Assembly (NCBI GenBank): GCA_963854835.1
Contig: OY978528.1
Location: 39,850,960 to 39,914,959, forward strand
Source of the DNA: Megamerina dolium
Lineage: Eukaryota; Arthropoda; Insecta; Diptera; Megamerinidae
Direction of reading: 5' to 3'
Length of the DNA: 64,000 bases
The notes beneath the pieces were generated by a model that saw only the letters and a program-made list of their open reading frames with translations, had not been told where the DNA came from and did not search any database. How positions within the stretch are numbered: position 1 is the first letter of the stretch; every line of letters starts with the position of its first letter. Below are positions 13,622 through 25,786 of this stretch, one piece after another. The position numbers were made by a program, and so were the translations under genes.

Positions 13622-15327
13622 GTCCACTAAATTTTTATATGAGCACAATGGAGCTCTCTTCTCACTACTCTGATTATTTAGAGAGTAACACATAGCATCA
13701 AATATTTGGAGTACCCGCATTTGTTAGAGGGAATATAATTCACATATTTATTTGCATACACGTATGAGCACATGTATAAAAAATACTATGCCAGCATATC
13801 AATATCTACATTCATGCATACGTTTTACTATGAGCTGATTATCCTTATTCACATCTACATACATACTCGTACATTCATATGGGAAAGCTAAATGCATGTC
13901 ATGTAACAAACCTTAGTGTAGGACCCCAGAAAAGCGATGCCAAAATTACAACCACAACTCATTGATGTTCGACTTTCGCTATTTCTTCTTGTTCATGTTC
14001 TTTTTGAGCTTCCTCTTTCTTTTCACCATTTCCATAACTCAAATAGTTCTTCGAACGGCATAGTGACGACTAAAGTGGAGAGAAGGGATGCTGAATACAA
14101 CCACAACTCATTCACGTTCGACCTCTACTTGTGCTTCTTCTAGATTTGGTTTCTCCATTTCCGTAACTAAAATAGTAGTTCGATAGGTGAATTAGAAAGA
14201 GAGAATAGAGCATTACAAAAAGAATGAAAAACACAATAACAATAACAAAAACGACCATATCAAAAACAGTAGCAATTGCCATGTACCTACAATAGTTAAA
14301 TGTGTGTGTTTATGTCGACAGTGCTTACAACTTATTTTGGCAAAAGCCAAAAATTAACAAGCAAAAGATTTACACATATAACAACAACAAAACAAAGTAA
14401 AAAAGAATTTACGGAAACAACAGTAATACAAAATTTGCTGTTTTTTTTTCATTTGCGTTCAAAGCCCAAAATCAAAAGCTGTTATGTGGTAAACATACAA
14501 CAGAAGCAGAAGTAAAAATAATAATGGCAATACCAATAGTTGCTAGCAACAACAAAAGCAACTATCTTATATATCAACATACCTACATATGTACGTAGCA
14601 ACATAACCAACATAACCGAACAGACATCCATCGCACACTTCCTAACGCCCATATCCGGTTGGTACTTCATTCACACGCTCACACATACACTTATAAGCTT
14701 ACATGGAGTTATTTCATGGTACTACTCAATTCGCCCAAAAATAAGAAACCAAAAGTGAACTTCATCAATTGGCATAAAAAACAACAGCAATAGAAAAAAA
14801 CTTTGCCTTTTGCACTCTCAAATAAGTACGAGTATGTATGGGTATGTGCATAAAATCACACCGCAATTGGGAATTCAACATTGAGAGCCCCACTGAGTAT
14901 GATCGCATATAAATGCCTACAATCATCAACACATATTCTTATGGCGTTGTGCCTGAAAGTAGAGTACTTGTATGCAATCGTATGTATGTAATGGGTGAAT
15001 CAATATGTTTGCATTTTTTTATTACATAAACCGTAAAAATATGTTAAAAAATATATAAAACAATTTACAAATATCATTGCGAAAAAAAATTGAAGTTGAC
15101 AAAAAGTAATTGGTGACAGAGTATGCTTGTTGAATGGGAGAAATTGTCCAGAGTCAGTTTTGGGCCAGTTTTGTTATATTTTTTGCTCTATTCACAAGAT
15201 TTTTTTATTTTTGACGACTTTGAAAAAATTTCTACACCATCAAAATTTGGAACCCATTTTTACCACAGGAACGGTAAGTGCTAAAATTTCATCCGGTAGA
15301 AGTATTCGTGGAATGTTTTTTTTTCCT
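13622..15327. other. AT-rich intergenic DNA, nothing firm
   Basis: CA/ACA-rich and AAC-rich low-complexity stretches (14200-14600). Two phrases repeat in diverged form (ACAACCACAACTCATT near 13950 and 14098), suggesting a 150-bp local duplication. No gene recognised. Bases 15050-15327 may be decayed 5' sequence of the mariner relic that follows. Confidence 0.45.
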
Positions 15328-15507
15328 GTTTCCAAACTTAAAAATTGGCTCGCAGGAAAAAGATTCAGCTCAAACGAAGAAGTGATTACCGAAACTAACG
15401 CGTATTTTGAGGGGTTCCCGAAATCGTATTATGCAGATCGTATAAAAAAGTTGGAATATCGTCTTAATAAGCGTGTCGAAGTAAAAGGAGACTATGTTGA
15501 GGAATAA
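15328..15507 (+). pseudogene. Mariner transposase C-terminal fragment
   Basis: The last 59 codons before the TAA at 15505-15507 read as a mariner C-terminus: LKNWLAGKRFSSNEEV, then TNAYFEGFPKSYYADRIKKL and a Tyr/Glu-ending VKGDYVEE. The block normally sits just after the third catalytic Asp (S-D-Y/F-x-L-F). Here that region (about 15290-15330) is scrambled and the Asp is not visible. A run resembling mariner 3' sequence (poly-T, CCTACTTAGG) follows to about 15590. It is a dead fragment from a different mariner lineage than the one at 22507. Confidence 0.72.
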
Positions 15508-15590
15508 ATGGTTTTGAAAAAAAAAAATGTTTTTTTCCTACTTAGGTAGCTTCATTATCAATCCGCCCTCGTATGTAGGTACATATATAG

Positions 15591-17480
15591 TGTCTGCTTA
15601 TCTGAAAGTAATTCTCGACTTGAGTTCTACTACAATTGCCACTTGTGCACTTTTTCATCTTCTACATACTTACATTTCGTTCCATCATTGTTTTGTGTCT
15701 CCCCTCATATTGTCTTATGTTAGTTAAGAAAAGTTTCGTATATTTTATATTGCCTGCATTTTTTTCTCTTGTATTTAATTCTTAAAGGATCAGCCATCCA
15801 ACTAACCAACAAGCTCTAACCAGCTGCAACAGTGAAACTTGTACTTCTTCCTATATATGAACATTGTATGCATGTACGAATGCAATTCTTCCTTATTTTT
15901 GTTCTTTGCATCTTTGAATGTTTGTTCATTTGCCAGTAGTATATGATTTCTTGCCCGGCTAGCCTTCCATATTACATACAAAGTCAAGACTAAGTGTTTT
16001 TTTTTCATCCCACGAGGTACGTATTATTATGAAGTGGACTTTGGCTGATTATCATAGCATCACATATTCCACTATTATGCTCTCTTTCTCACCCGTCCTC
16101 CCAAGTCTTTATATAAACGTACAGATGGGTGAGTGGGTTTTTATTTAAGTTTTGCTTTATGATACTTATCCTGTGGTGAATTGTGAACAAATGCCCTTGT
16201 TTAAAGTTTTCAAAAAATTTCCGTTTCGTTTTCTTGCTTCTTTTTTACTTTATTCTCTTTGTCTTGGACTTGCGTTTAAATCTTGAACTCCAATCGCCTC
16301 TCTAAAACGAATGCATGGTAATTTAATCACATGCAGATTTATATGAGGAAAAAAAGAAAAGAACAAACAAAAAATATAATATTGCATTGACTTTGTATAA
16401 GCTTATCTACATATAGTGCATGTACATATTTCTCTGTACATATTTGTATCTGCCAGTAAGTACTTTATAAAAGAGATGACACCGATCAGAGATTTAAATG
16501 TCATAATCAGCTTATCATGTATGTTCGAAGCCAATGTGAATTCATCTAGAAATATTATGCATTCATTTTTTTTTTCTTTGATGGAGTTCTGGCAATCTTA
16601 TCTGGCAGCAGGTGGTAAGTATTTTTAAATCATTAAATCATTTGATTTCTCTTCCTTTAAATCATTTTGTTCGCCAGATTTAATTTGCACTTAGGCCAAT
16701 TCAAAAGTATTTTGAATACGAACAACTCCCAAAGGACTTACTCACTCACCCGCGCAACAGATTGAAGCCTGTAGCAGCATCACATTCAAATCGGTGATCG
16801 AAAAAGAAGCAGCCCAGACCCTCCTACATTTATTTAAAGTGAGAAAACTCGATTACATTCTTTAAATATTCCATTGCAGATATCATCAGCTGAACGTACC
16901 AAAAATTGCTGTCTTTGTAACTGTATCCAATCCATTGGCAAGTAATTTGCAAATCTTTCGATAGATTTGAAAAATATTATTACGACTTTATTTCGCGAAC
17001 AATTTTTGTTAAGCTCTTTTCTAGAGCTATTTTAAAGTTTCAGGCGCTTTTAAGATCTTGGATGTTTCCATCAGAGACAAGTGCCCGGGTAAAAATACAG
17101 CCAATTTTAGCAGCTTTCTGCTTCTATGCTCGCGCATAGAAATTCGAAGTAATATTTAGTTTCGATATAAGTTCCATAAGGCCTACACGAAAGAAAACAA
17201 TAAACACTATAAAGATATGACTGCGGTAGCTTAATTTAATACTTGTTTTGGTTCGACCCTCAAGAAGATGGTGTAGTGATGATGTTCGATAACTATGTCT
17301 CACAAAATTAACTACTTCCAAATTCAAGTTTTATAGAAGCAATTGACACTCCAGCATGCAAATGTAGGAAACTACATGGAAACTATGGAAACTTCTGAGC
17401 CGCTGATATCGCTTTGAATAAGGTTCAACAAAATACAATAACAATATGTCTAAAACGTCAAACGTTTATCAATAATATCA
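15591..17480. other. AT-rich intergenic DNA, nothing recognised
   Basis: Pyrimidine-rich stretches and scattered short frames only. No transposon protein, RNA gene or clear repeat is seen. Confidence 0.45.
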
Positions 17481-17481
17481 A

Positions 17482-18050
17482 TCAATTATTTCTTCTTCTT
17501 CTTCTTCTTCTTCTTATGTGGTCATAACAACCGATCGATTTAGGCCGAACATATAATGGGGCGCCAATTGGATATTCGAAGCGCCGCCAGGTTACCCAAC
17601 ACTTAGTCCTTCCAACGGAGGTTTGGTCTTCCTCTTCTTCTGCGTCCTCCAGCGGATGCCGAACTAAATTCCCTCTTCTCTGGAGTGTCTTCTTACATTC
17701 ACTCGACATGACCTAGCCAGCGCAGCCGATGGATTTTGATTCGCCTGATTATGTCAATGTACAGCGTACAGCTCATACAGCTCATCATTATACCTTATTC
17801 GATACTCGCCATCAACGCAAATAGGTAGCAAGATCCTGCGCAGAACTTTTCTCTCGAAAACTCCAAGCATCCTCTCATCCGTGGTAAAAATTGTCCAGGC
17901 TTCTGCGCCATATGCTAGTACACCAATAATGAGGGGCTTGTAGAGTGTGATTTTCGATCTTCGAGAGACGGCTGGACTACTCAGTCGCTTACTCAGCCCA
18001 AAGTAACACCTGTTAGCAAGAGTTATCCTACGCATGATCTCCAGGCTGAC
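17482..18050 (-). pseudogene. LINE (non-LTR retrotransposon) 3' end: reverse transcriptase C-terminus, frameshifted, (GAA)n tail
   Basis: The minus-strand frame from 18035 reads ANRCYFGLSKRLSSPAVS, then LYKPLIIGVLAYGAEAWT and VFERKVLRRIL, the conserved stretch after the palm domain in endonuclease/reverse transcriptase LINEs (YGAEAWT; FERKVLR). It stops at 17754. The continuation DIIRRIKIHRLRWLGHV is in another frame, and ASAGGRRRRGRPNLRWKD (about 17630-17660) in a third. At least two frameshifts and stops therefore break it. The element ends in about nine GAA units (17489-17515), a simple-repeat tail seen in RTE-like and related LINEs. Only the 3' part is present, as expected for a 5'-truncated insertion. 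Confidence 0.82.
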
Positions 18051-19734
18051 GTCATCAGCAGCAACTTTCTCTAAACTAAATTAATTGATTAAAAAAAATA
18101 TAATACATTGGCATTTTATTTTTAGGCATTTTTGAGGGTTAATTGAACTTTCTCATATATGCTAGTAAAAGCTGAGATCTTTTGAAAATGAGTAATATAA
18201 GTAAAATTTATATACACAGCTGCCGCATCATATAAAATTCTCTTTATAGAAATCCATTCTTCAAGTAGTACAACTAGTTGCAACAACAATAAAAACGAAA
18301 ATCTTTTCAAATAATTACGAAAAACTTTTAAATTAATACTTTGAATTACTACATACTATGCACTACTATTTCTTCAATACTCATTTCCCTTCTTGGCAGC
18401 AAATTTAATTAGGAACCTGCGTGCGATTTAATCGCAAAATTAAATGGAATGTTGCATCAAAACCAAGAACACGAACATCATCAACAAAAATAACCACAAG
18501 TCATTTCCTCACCACACTCACTCTCAGAAGTGTTTATTTGTTTTTAACATCATTTCACTAGTGTGCTCACCAAACAAACAATCTGAGCTAAGCTCTAATC
18601 CATATTCATCAATTTAATATACCGCTTATACATGTATGTACCGTATATACATAAACGTTGTAATGCCAGACGAGACATCCAAACCAACTAACCAGATGTT
18701 ATATATGTATATATAGGTACATGAAAGTAAAATTGCAATTAAGCTTCTATTGTCATCGCCTAAATTTCTACCATCACCACCCACCAACATTATCGTACAC
18801 CACCGAAAGTTAGTGAAAGCAAGAGAATTTTCAATGTATATGCAATATGTATGTTGAGTTGGAAGTTTGATTTGCAATGTCAGTGTTGCTTTGCTTCTCT
18901 TCTTTCATGTTCTTCTTGTTTTTTTTTTTCATTTTAAGTCCATTAAAAAATTTCGCATTGAATAAACCAAACAAAACAAAAAGTAAACATCAGCAATGGC
19001 AGAGATGAAAAACGATGTAGTATTTCGCCAACGAACATCATAATCACACCCATGCAACAAAATGCTGCCCGCATAAAAGGCATATGCATACGAATATACA
19101 TGTATTCTCTTTCGCCTGTTGCATTCATTAAAACCGAAGTATTACAAGAAGCAGAGGGAACTTCTGTTGTTTTATTCTACGTAGCAGCAGTGCACTGACT
19201 ATCTGCCTGCCGTCAGTTATAATGATTACTATTGCTGTTTGGCATTGTAGTGTTGCATCTGATGCTTGTGATGCTGTTTCGAACAAACTGCATATACTCA
19301 TTTATACATACAATCGCCTTTTAATCGGCAATCCATATAAATATATGTATGTACACACAAGTGTGTGTGTAAATGTATGTGTATAACGTATATAAAAGCA
19401 TCACCCTCATTTAAGTGTTGTATTTATTTTGGCAGTTGGTCTCATTCATTCCCTTTAATTTGTTAAGACTCACGAGTGTGAGTACTTTGTATGTCGATTT
19501 AATCCGATTCATTCCACATCGTTTTTATTTTTATTTTTCCGAGAGATTTTCAATTGGAAACTTTTTTATAATTAAATAATCATTAAATTGATTTGTGTGT
19601 GTATGTGTGTGCTACACAGACACAATTATAAATAATAAATAGGCGAAAGAGTAGTTGAAAGTTAGTTAGATTTATTAGTTAATGTATTCTATTAGTTAAA
19701 TTAACTAAAATTCGATTAGTTCTATATAAAGGGT
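18051..19734. other. AT-rich intergenic DNA, nothing recognised
   Basis: Simple-sequence tracts (GTGTGTG near 19360 and 19600) and short frames only. No gene or transposon protein recognised. Confidence 0.45.
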
Positions 19735-20030
19735 TTTCCATTAGGGACTTTTTTTTGACAACTCGTTTAGACCCCATACTGTTGGCCATTTTTTAGTCTA
19801 TTGAAATTTGAAAAGAAGAAGGTTTGCCATTTCGAACAGTTCTGTAAAAACTGTTTTTCGTATTTAAATTACTTGCAAATTATGGTCATCATAATCATCC
19901 ACCTGAAGCTGAAATAAGAGGTGGAATCAAAAAATTTGAAGAGACCGATGGTGTAACAGACATAAAATATCAAGGATATATAGTAGCACATATTTTACCC
20001 AAATTGGACAAATTGAATCATGTTAAATAA
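19735..20030 (+). pseudogene. Decayed N-terminal part of a DUF4817-type Tc1/mariner transposase
   Basis: From 19881 the plus frame reads NYGHHNHPPEAEIRGGIKKF, then EETDGVTDIK. This matches the YGxHNRP...I-x-x-IVKKFEETGSVTDI block of the transposase at 1-744. The preceding sequence (19800-19880: TTTGAAAAGAAGAAGG, TTCGAACAGTTCTG) is a frameshifted version of the first helices. No catalytic domain follows. It is a short, very old fragment. Confidence 0.62.
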
Positions 20031-20109
20031 AATCTTGAAATAATCTTGATCATATTTTTTATTTATTTCAAACACCCTCTCATATATGAATTAATTTCGA
20101 ATAATGTAT

Positions 20110-20535
20110 GCAATAATGTCGAAATTTTCAAATTCAAACATATTTTATCCCAACATTATTGCAAAACCACTATATCTATAAAATATAAAATCTTTCAGAA
20201 ATTATATTTTCGACATTATTCCAACAATTTTGGCATTAATGTCGTAATGTAATTGAAATAAAAATAAAACACAAGGGATTTCAAGGAAATTTATTTCAAT
20301 TGAATATTTGAATAAATAAAAAATTGTAGCTTAGCCCCAGAACATTTTGGATGTTTGATATTAATGTCTAAACAATTGGAATAATGTCGAACAAGAAATG
20401 TATGAATGAAAATTTATAAAACGATATTTTGCAGAAATTCCCAAAATGTAATAATTGCAATAATGTCAAAATATTTTTCCCGGTTAAAAAATAATTCCGA
20501 TAATATAAATTTGTTTCCGTTTCGACATTAATTCA
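20110..20535. repeat. Cluster of the motif AATAATGTCGAA in both orientations
   Basis: AATAATGTCGAA or close variants occur at 20112-20123, 20235-20244, 20360-20369, 20380-20391 and 20459-20469. The reverse complement occurs at 20208-20222 and around 20519-20530. Seven copies in about 420 bp, in both orientations, suggest a small palindromic or foldback repeat element. No ends or target duplication could be defined. Confidence 0.5.
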
Positions 20536-22470
20536 TTATGTAAAAAATTCGCCAATAAAGAATGTGACAAAGACAGATACAACTTTTGCAGATTCGATAT
20601 CCGATACAATGTCATTCAAATTATCTCTTGACCTTCACACACACACACACATATACACCCATACTTGTCAAATTGTGTCACGTTAATTAGCTAATAGTCA
20701 CACAAAACTATCATAGATTTTAATAATTTCATAATTTCATAATTTATCTACAATCAAGTAGTACTTATCTATGATAACCGGTACTTGCTTAACTTCAATG
20801 TATATTCAACACTCTTAACGAAGGACAAATATAACAATGCACTAGCAACAACAGACAACAGACGCAACCATCATCGTCATCATCTCCTATGTAAATTGCA
20901 ATTTTATTATTATTCTAATATCAGGGCATCAGAAAGGAAGAGAGAGAAAGAGAGAGATAGAGATAGGGAGTGAGAAGTCATGTTGTTGTTGTTATTATTA
21001 TTATTGAGTGTTGCGACCTTTAACATCGTCAACATTAAGTATATTATATAAACGACACATATATATAACCATACTTTTATAAACAATGTTAAATAGGTTA
21101 AGTGGAACTAGTACACATATACATACATGAATACATGTAAGTACGTAACATTAAATAAATGCTTGCTTCTTTAATGAATACATACGAGTATCTTCTCATA
21201 TAAAAACACACACATGCATCCATTAAAATCGATACATCGACTCAATTGAGGCTATGCTATTGACGCATGAATAAATGTATATTTCATCATATGTTGTTTT
21301 GTTTCCAAAAATATATATAACGTATGTACATACATACATATTTATTTAATATTACACTCGTATTATGCTTTAGTATGTAGTTATGGGTGTCGTATGAGTA
21401 ACAAATGATTCTATTAAATTGCATATCGTACAGTTTTCATACAAAAACTCAAAAGAAATATTTCATTTACAAAAAGAAATGTTTAAATACATACTTATGT
21501 ACATTTAATCAATACAGAAAATAATTTTTTTTGCTATTCACATTTCATTTAATTCTATTCGAAAATAACACACACGAGAAGAGGACAAGGAAAAAAGTTG
21601 GTTCGTAGCAATGCTTTTGCTGCCAAATACGTACTATTTATATATATATATTAATATCCATATGAATTTACGAGTAGGTATATAAATATCATATACTCCA
21701 CTCACATCACGCGTTCTGGTAAGTGGCAGTCGAATATAATTCATTGTTCTCGAAACTTTCAGATTTCTGGCTAAAGATGTATTCTCATTATATTTTTTTT
21801 AGAATCAAAGTTAGAATTTTAGAATTAAAATTAATTTTCCAAATTACAAAATGGTTAGTATAGCAATAAAATCCAAATGAATTATGAATACCTCTGCAGA
21901 AGAGGGTCTAATTGAAAAAGGCTCTTAATAATCCCTCTAATAACCAAGCAAATACAATTTTTCTTCAATTCGTGTCTTAAAATTGTTTGGTCTATATTAA
22001 ATGAGGAGTTGCTAAAAATCCTACTATGCTGTGGAGTCCCCTTTACACAATACTCCTTGTTAAGTTAACCTTCATTTAGGGCTTTGGAAGACCAATACTA
22101 GATCAAAACTAAAAAATGTATAGAAAATCAGACAACCAATTACTGCTGAATGGCTCAAAATCTATGGTGAAACCTTCAAAATTCCAATTTTAAAATAAAT
22201 GTATACAAATAAGTTTCTATAACTGTTTGTGTACGTCATACGAAAAACAAAGCAACTTTACCATTTTCCATAGAAGCCTGAACCAGTTTAATGTAACTAT
22301 GAGGTATATGCAGCCAACATAAAAGGTGTAGTAAAAAGAAGTACATTATTTTTCCAGTAGATGGTTTTAGTAATCTGTATCTCGGGTTGTATAAGTGCGA
22401 TCGCGTTACGCTGAATGTCGTTAGAAAGATAGAATTTCGTACTAAACAGACTCTTCAGACAGTTTTGTGA
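20536..22470. other. AT-rich intergenic DNA, nothing recognised
   Basis: Contains CA and GAGAGA microsatellite stretches (20637-20655 and 20935-20970) and short frames. The last 100 bp may be the 5' part of the mariner element that follows, but I could not define its inverted repeats. Confidence 0.4.
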
Positions 22471-22506
22471 TTGCTTGACTCAGTATTATTTGAGCACGCG
22501 CCAAAG

Positions 22507-23532
22507 ATGGACACCACTAAAGAGAAAATACGCCATATTTTACAGTTTTTCTTCGATAAAGGCGAAAACGCAAGTCAGACGGCTGAAAATGTGAATAGTG
22601 TTTATGGTCCTGATACTGTAAGAGCCAATCACGTGCAATTTCTGTTTCGTCGATTCCGTTCCGGTAATTTTGATGGCAAAGATGCGCCACGCTCTGGAAG
22701 GCCAATTGTCGAAAATATCGATAAAATAATGGAAATCGTCGATTCTGACAGTCATGTAAGCATGGTTTCTGTTGCCCAGGAGCTAAACATTGCACAAAAA
22801 AACATTTAAAACCATGTAAATAAGGCTGGATACAAAAAGAAGCTCGATGTATGTGTGCCACAAGAGTTAACGCAAAAAAACCTCATGGACCGAATTTTCA
22901 TCTGCGAATCGCTGCTGAATCGCAACAAAATCGATTCACTTCTGGAGCGGATGGTTACTGGTGATGAAAAGTGGGTCACATACGACAACGTCAAGCGAAA
23001 ACGGTCGTGGTCGAATCGCGGTGAGCCGGCGCAAACGATGGCCAAACCAGGATTGACGGTCAGGAAAGTTTTGCTATGTGTTTCGTGGGATTGGCAGGGA
23101 ATCATATACTATGAGCTGCTCTCTTACGGCCAAACTCTTAATTCGGACCTGTACTGTCAACAATTGGACCGTCTGAAGGATGTAATAGCCCAGAAGCGGC
23201 CAACTTTGAACAATAGGAGAGGAATTGTATTCCATCAGGACAACGCCAGGCCACACACATCGATAATGACTAGCCAGAAGCTCCAGGAGCTTGGTTGGGA
23301 GGTTCTTATGTATCCACCTTATAGTCGGAACCTGGTACCAAGTGAGTACTACTGGTTCCTGTCTATTGCGAATGATTTTGCTAGTGAAAAATTCGCCTCA
23401 AGAGAAGCTTTTTAAAATCGTCTGTCCCAGTTTTTTGCCAATAGGGACGAGGGTTTCTATGAGAGTGGCATTATGAAATTACCTTCAAAATGGAAACAAG
23501 TTATCGAACAAAACGGTGCATATTTGATCTAA
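22507..23532 (+). pseudogene. Near full-length mariner transposase with two stops and an altered catalytic triad
   Basis: A single frame from ATG 22507 to TAA 23530-23532 spans 341 codons, the usual mariner length, with no frameshift. Two in-frame TAA codons interrupt it: codon 101 (22807), in a Trp position of the second HTH, and codon 303 (23413). Residues about 10-60 are the first HTH (QTAENVNSVYGPD, FRRFRSGNF). The catalytic residues are Asp153 (VTGDEKW), Asp245 (FHQDNARPHTS) and position 280 (VPSEYYWF). The spacing is the mariner DD34D pattern, but the third Asp is Glu. The C-terminus (MKLPSKWKQVIEQNGAYL) is intact. The copy cannot make an active enzyme. Confidence 0.95.
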
Positions 23533-23571
23533 ATCGGATCATTCTAACTATGCTATGGATGTCTTTTTACT

Positions 23572-23578
<7 letters not shown>

Positions 23579-23611
<33 letters not shown>
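23579..23611. repeat. (TA)n microsatellite
   Basis: Pure TA dinucleotide of about 33 bp, 47 bp after the end of the mariner transposase frame. Confidence 0.9.
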
Positions 23612-23614
<3 letters not shown>

Positions 23615-24277
23615 TGATTTGTTACTCCTCTTAATGAAAATCGCTTGGCGTAAGATAATACGCAAACATCACATACACGTATGCACTCATTATGAAAAGA
23701 TTTACATAAATTTAATCAAATACTACAATGCATGGGAGATACCTACCTATCACTATTCCTATATATAAAGTCTACATTACGAGTAATACATACATAATAA
23801 GTATTATAATAAAGGTGCTTATAAATTTATTCTTCAAATGAGAAGAATAAAAATGGTTATTTCATATTTTCGTTTTTATTATTTTTTATTTTTACTTTTT
23901 TGTTCTATGTTTTTATTTGGCAAAATGAAACACATGTTGTCCTCTGCATATGACAATCGTAATATTCATAGCACTATAGCACCACCTTCACCTCCACATC
24001 CAATTCGGTGTGTATGAAAAAAAAAAATGACACACACATACATGTACATACTCGTACCTAAACATACATGAGTGGTATGGTCATACCCAATCGGAAAGTA
24101 GAAGCTGCAAAAGGCCTCGAGAAGTGATCCACATTTCTAATGAGCTTCTTTGTATTTTAACATTGTATGGTGTTGGTCCAAAGTGCTCACTCAAGACCCT
24201 CTATAAACGCTTCATCTAGAGCCTAGAGACGTTTCTAATATTTGTTTTTTTTTATCGAAGAAGGAAGGATGATGTCT
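23612..24277. other. AT-rich intergenic DNA, nothing recognised
   Basis: Short frames and A/T-rich simple repeats only. Confidence 0.45.
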
Positions 24278-24581
24278 AGTGTTAGTGTCGCCAAACCGAT
24301 TGGAACGGAAACAATTTCGATGAAAAACAATTGCTTTGGCAATCATGGTCGATGAGCTCACTCAAATAAATGATAGTTTCAGCTACGAGTAATTCACTAC
24401 ACACTTAATTGAGAAATGATTACACGCCCATTTTAACACTTTTGTATTGTATTTTATGTGTATATTTTTGGAAATACTTTCACGCCTCTGGGCAATAAAA
24501 GAAGACAATGACAACAACTCGATAGGCATCATTTTCATTGATTCGTTTGTGTAAAAATGATTGCCAAATACAACATATTCA
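24278..24581. repeat. 304-bp direct repeat, left copy
   Basis: It begins AGTGTTAGTGTCGCC and ends CAACATATTCA. It matches 24975-25278 over the same length with three differences that I can see, so the duplication is young. It includes AATAAAAG near 24496. The ends are TG...CA if the first two bases are trimmed, as in an LTR. Confidence 0.93.
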
Positions 24582-24974
24582 TAATTTTCAATTTAGGTGT
24601 GCTCCTTACTCTCTCTGCTCCCTGTTGGGTAATTCTAAATACAAGTTATACACTACACTTATGAATAAGCCATTCGCACTTCTACACATTCACATGTACA
24701 TGTCTACATACTAATGCATACAAATAGTTTATGGTAAACCGCAATGCGAAAAATGTCACCTCATGGCAAAAACACTGACAACATCGTGAGCCGCCATCTA
24801 TGTAGGTACATATGTAATATCATATAAGTATGGATGTGTATGAGAATGTGTATACATGGGCATGTATACAAAAAAAAATGTACAACAAACTTGTACGTAT
24901 GATGCATATGCTGCTGATGCTGGTGATAATGACGATGATGAAGCTGAAGGAATTGTCGCCCATATGACGCCATC
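24582..24974. other. Spacer between the 304-bp direct repeats
   Basis: 393 bp without a coding frame. On the minus strand it starts (next to the right repeat) with a TGGCG and ends with a purine-rich run (GGGAGCAGAGAGAGTAAGG, near 24600-24620). These would be the primer-binding and polypurine positions of a miniature LTR element. Both resemblances are weak. Confidence 0.3.
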
Positions 24975-25278
24975 AGTGTTAGTGTCGCCAAACCGATTGG
25001 AACGGAAACAATTTCGATGAAAAACAATTGCTTTGGCAATCATGGTCTATGAGCTCACTCAAATTAATGATAGTTTCACCTACGAGTAATTCACTACACA
25101 CTTAATTGAGAAATGATTACACGCCCATTTTAACACTTTTGTATTGTATTTTATGTGTATATTTTTGGAAATACTTTCACGCCTCTGGGCAATAAAAGAA
25201 GACAATGACAACAACTCGATAGGCATCATTTTCATTGATTCGTTTGTGTAAAAATGATTGCCAAATACAACATATTCA
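24975..25278. repeat. 304-bp direct repeat, right copy
   Basis: Same sequence as 24278-24581 apart from three substitutions (for example GGTCTATGAG here against GGTCGATGAG). Flanking bases differ from those of the left copy, and no short duplication is visible outside the pair. Confidence 0.93.
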
Positions 25279-25786
25279 CAAATGCAAACAGACGGCTTTG
25301 CTAATGTCAATGCAATGAAGGTTTGGTTATATTTCTATGAAGTGAGTCAGACAAAATTAATTTTATCAAGAAATTATATAATTTCATATGGTCCAGAGAA
25401 AATTTCAATAAGATGGATCTTTTAGCATAACGCCTGATGCAATAATATGCATATAACGCCTTCTTGGTCTTCTATACACTGTTGTGAAAGATTTCTATTG
25501 AGCAATAGTAAAGTGAGAGGGTTTGTTGAACTAATCAAAAAAAAAAAAAAAACTAATCAAAGTGTTTATGTATAAATAGACATAGTATGACATCACCATT
25601 ATTATTTAATTGAACTACAATATTTTGCGGTTCGATAATAAAAATGTTTTTTTTTTAATTTAGAATTAAAATTAATATAAAACCATAAAACGATAATTAA
25701 ACTAAGTTTATACTGTATGTTGCTACTACTACATAACATTTAGATATAACTATATTTGTATACGTGTACTTAAATTGTCTATAAAT
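25279..25786. other. 3' flank of acid phosphatase gene A
   Basis: AT-rich, with an A run near 25540. It contains the 3' untranslated region of gene A, whose stop is at 25787. No canonical AATAAA is seen on the minus strand close by; an ATTAAA-like site lies near 25660. Confidence 0.4.
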
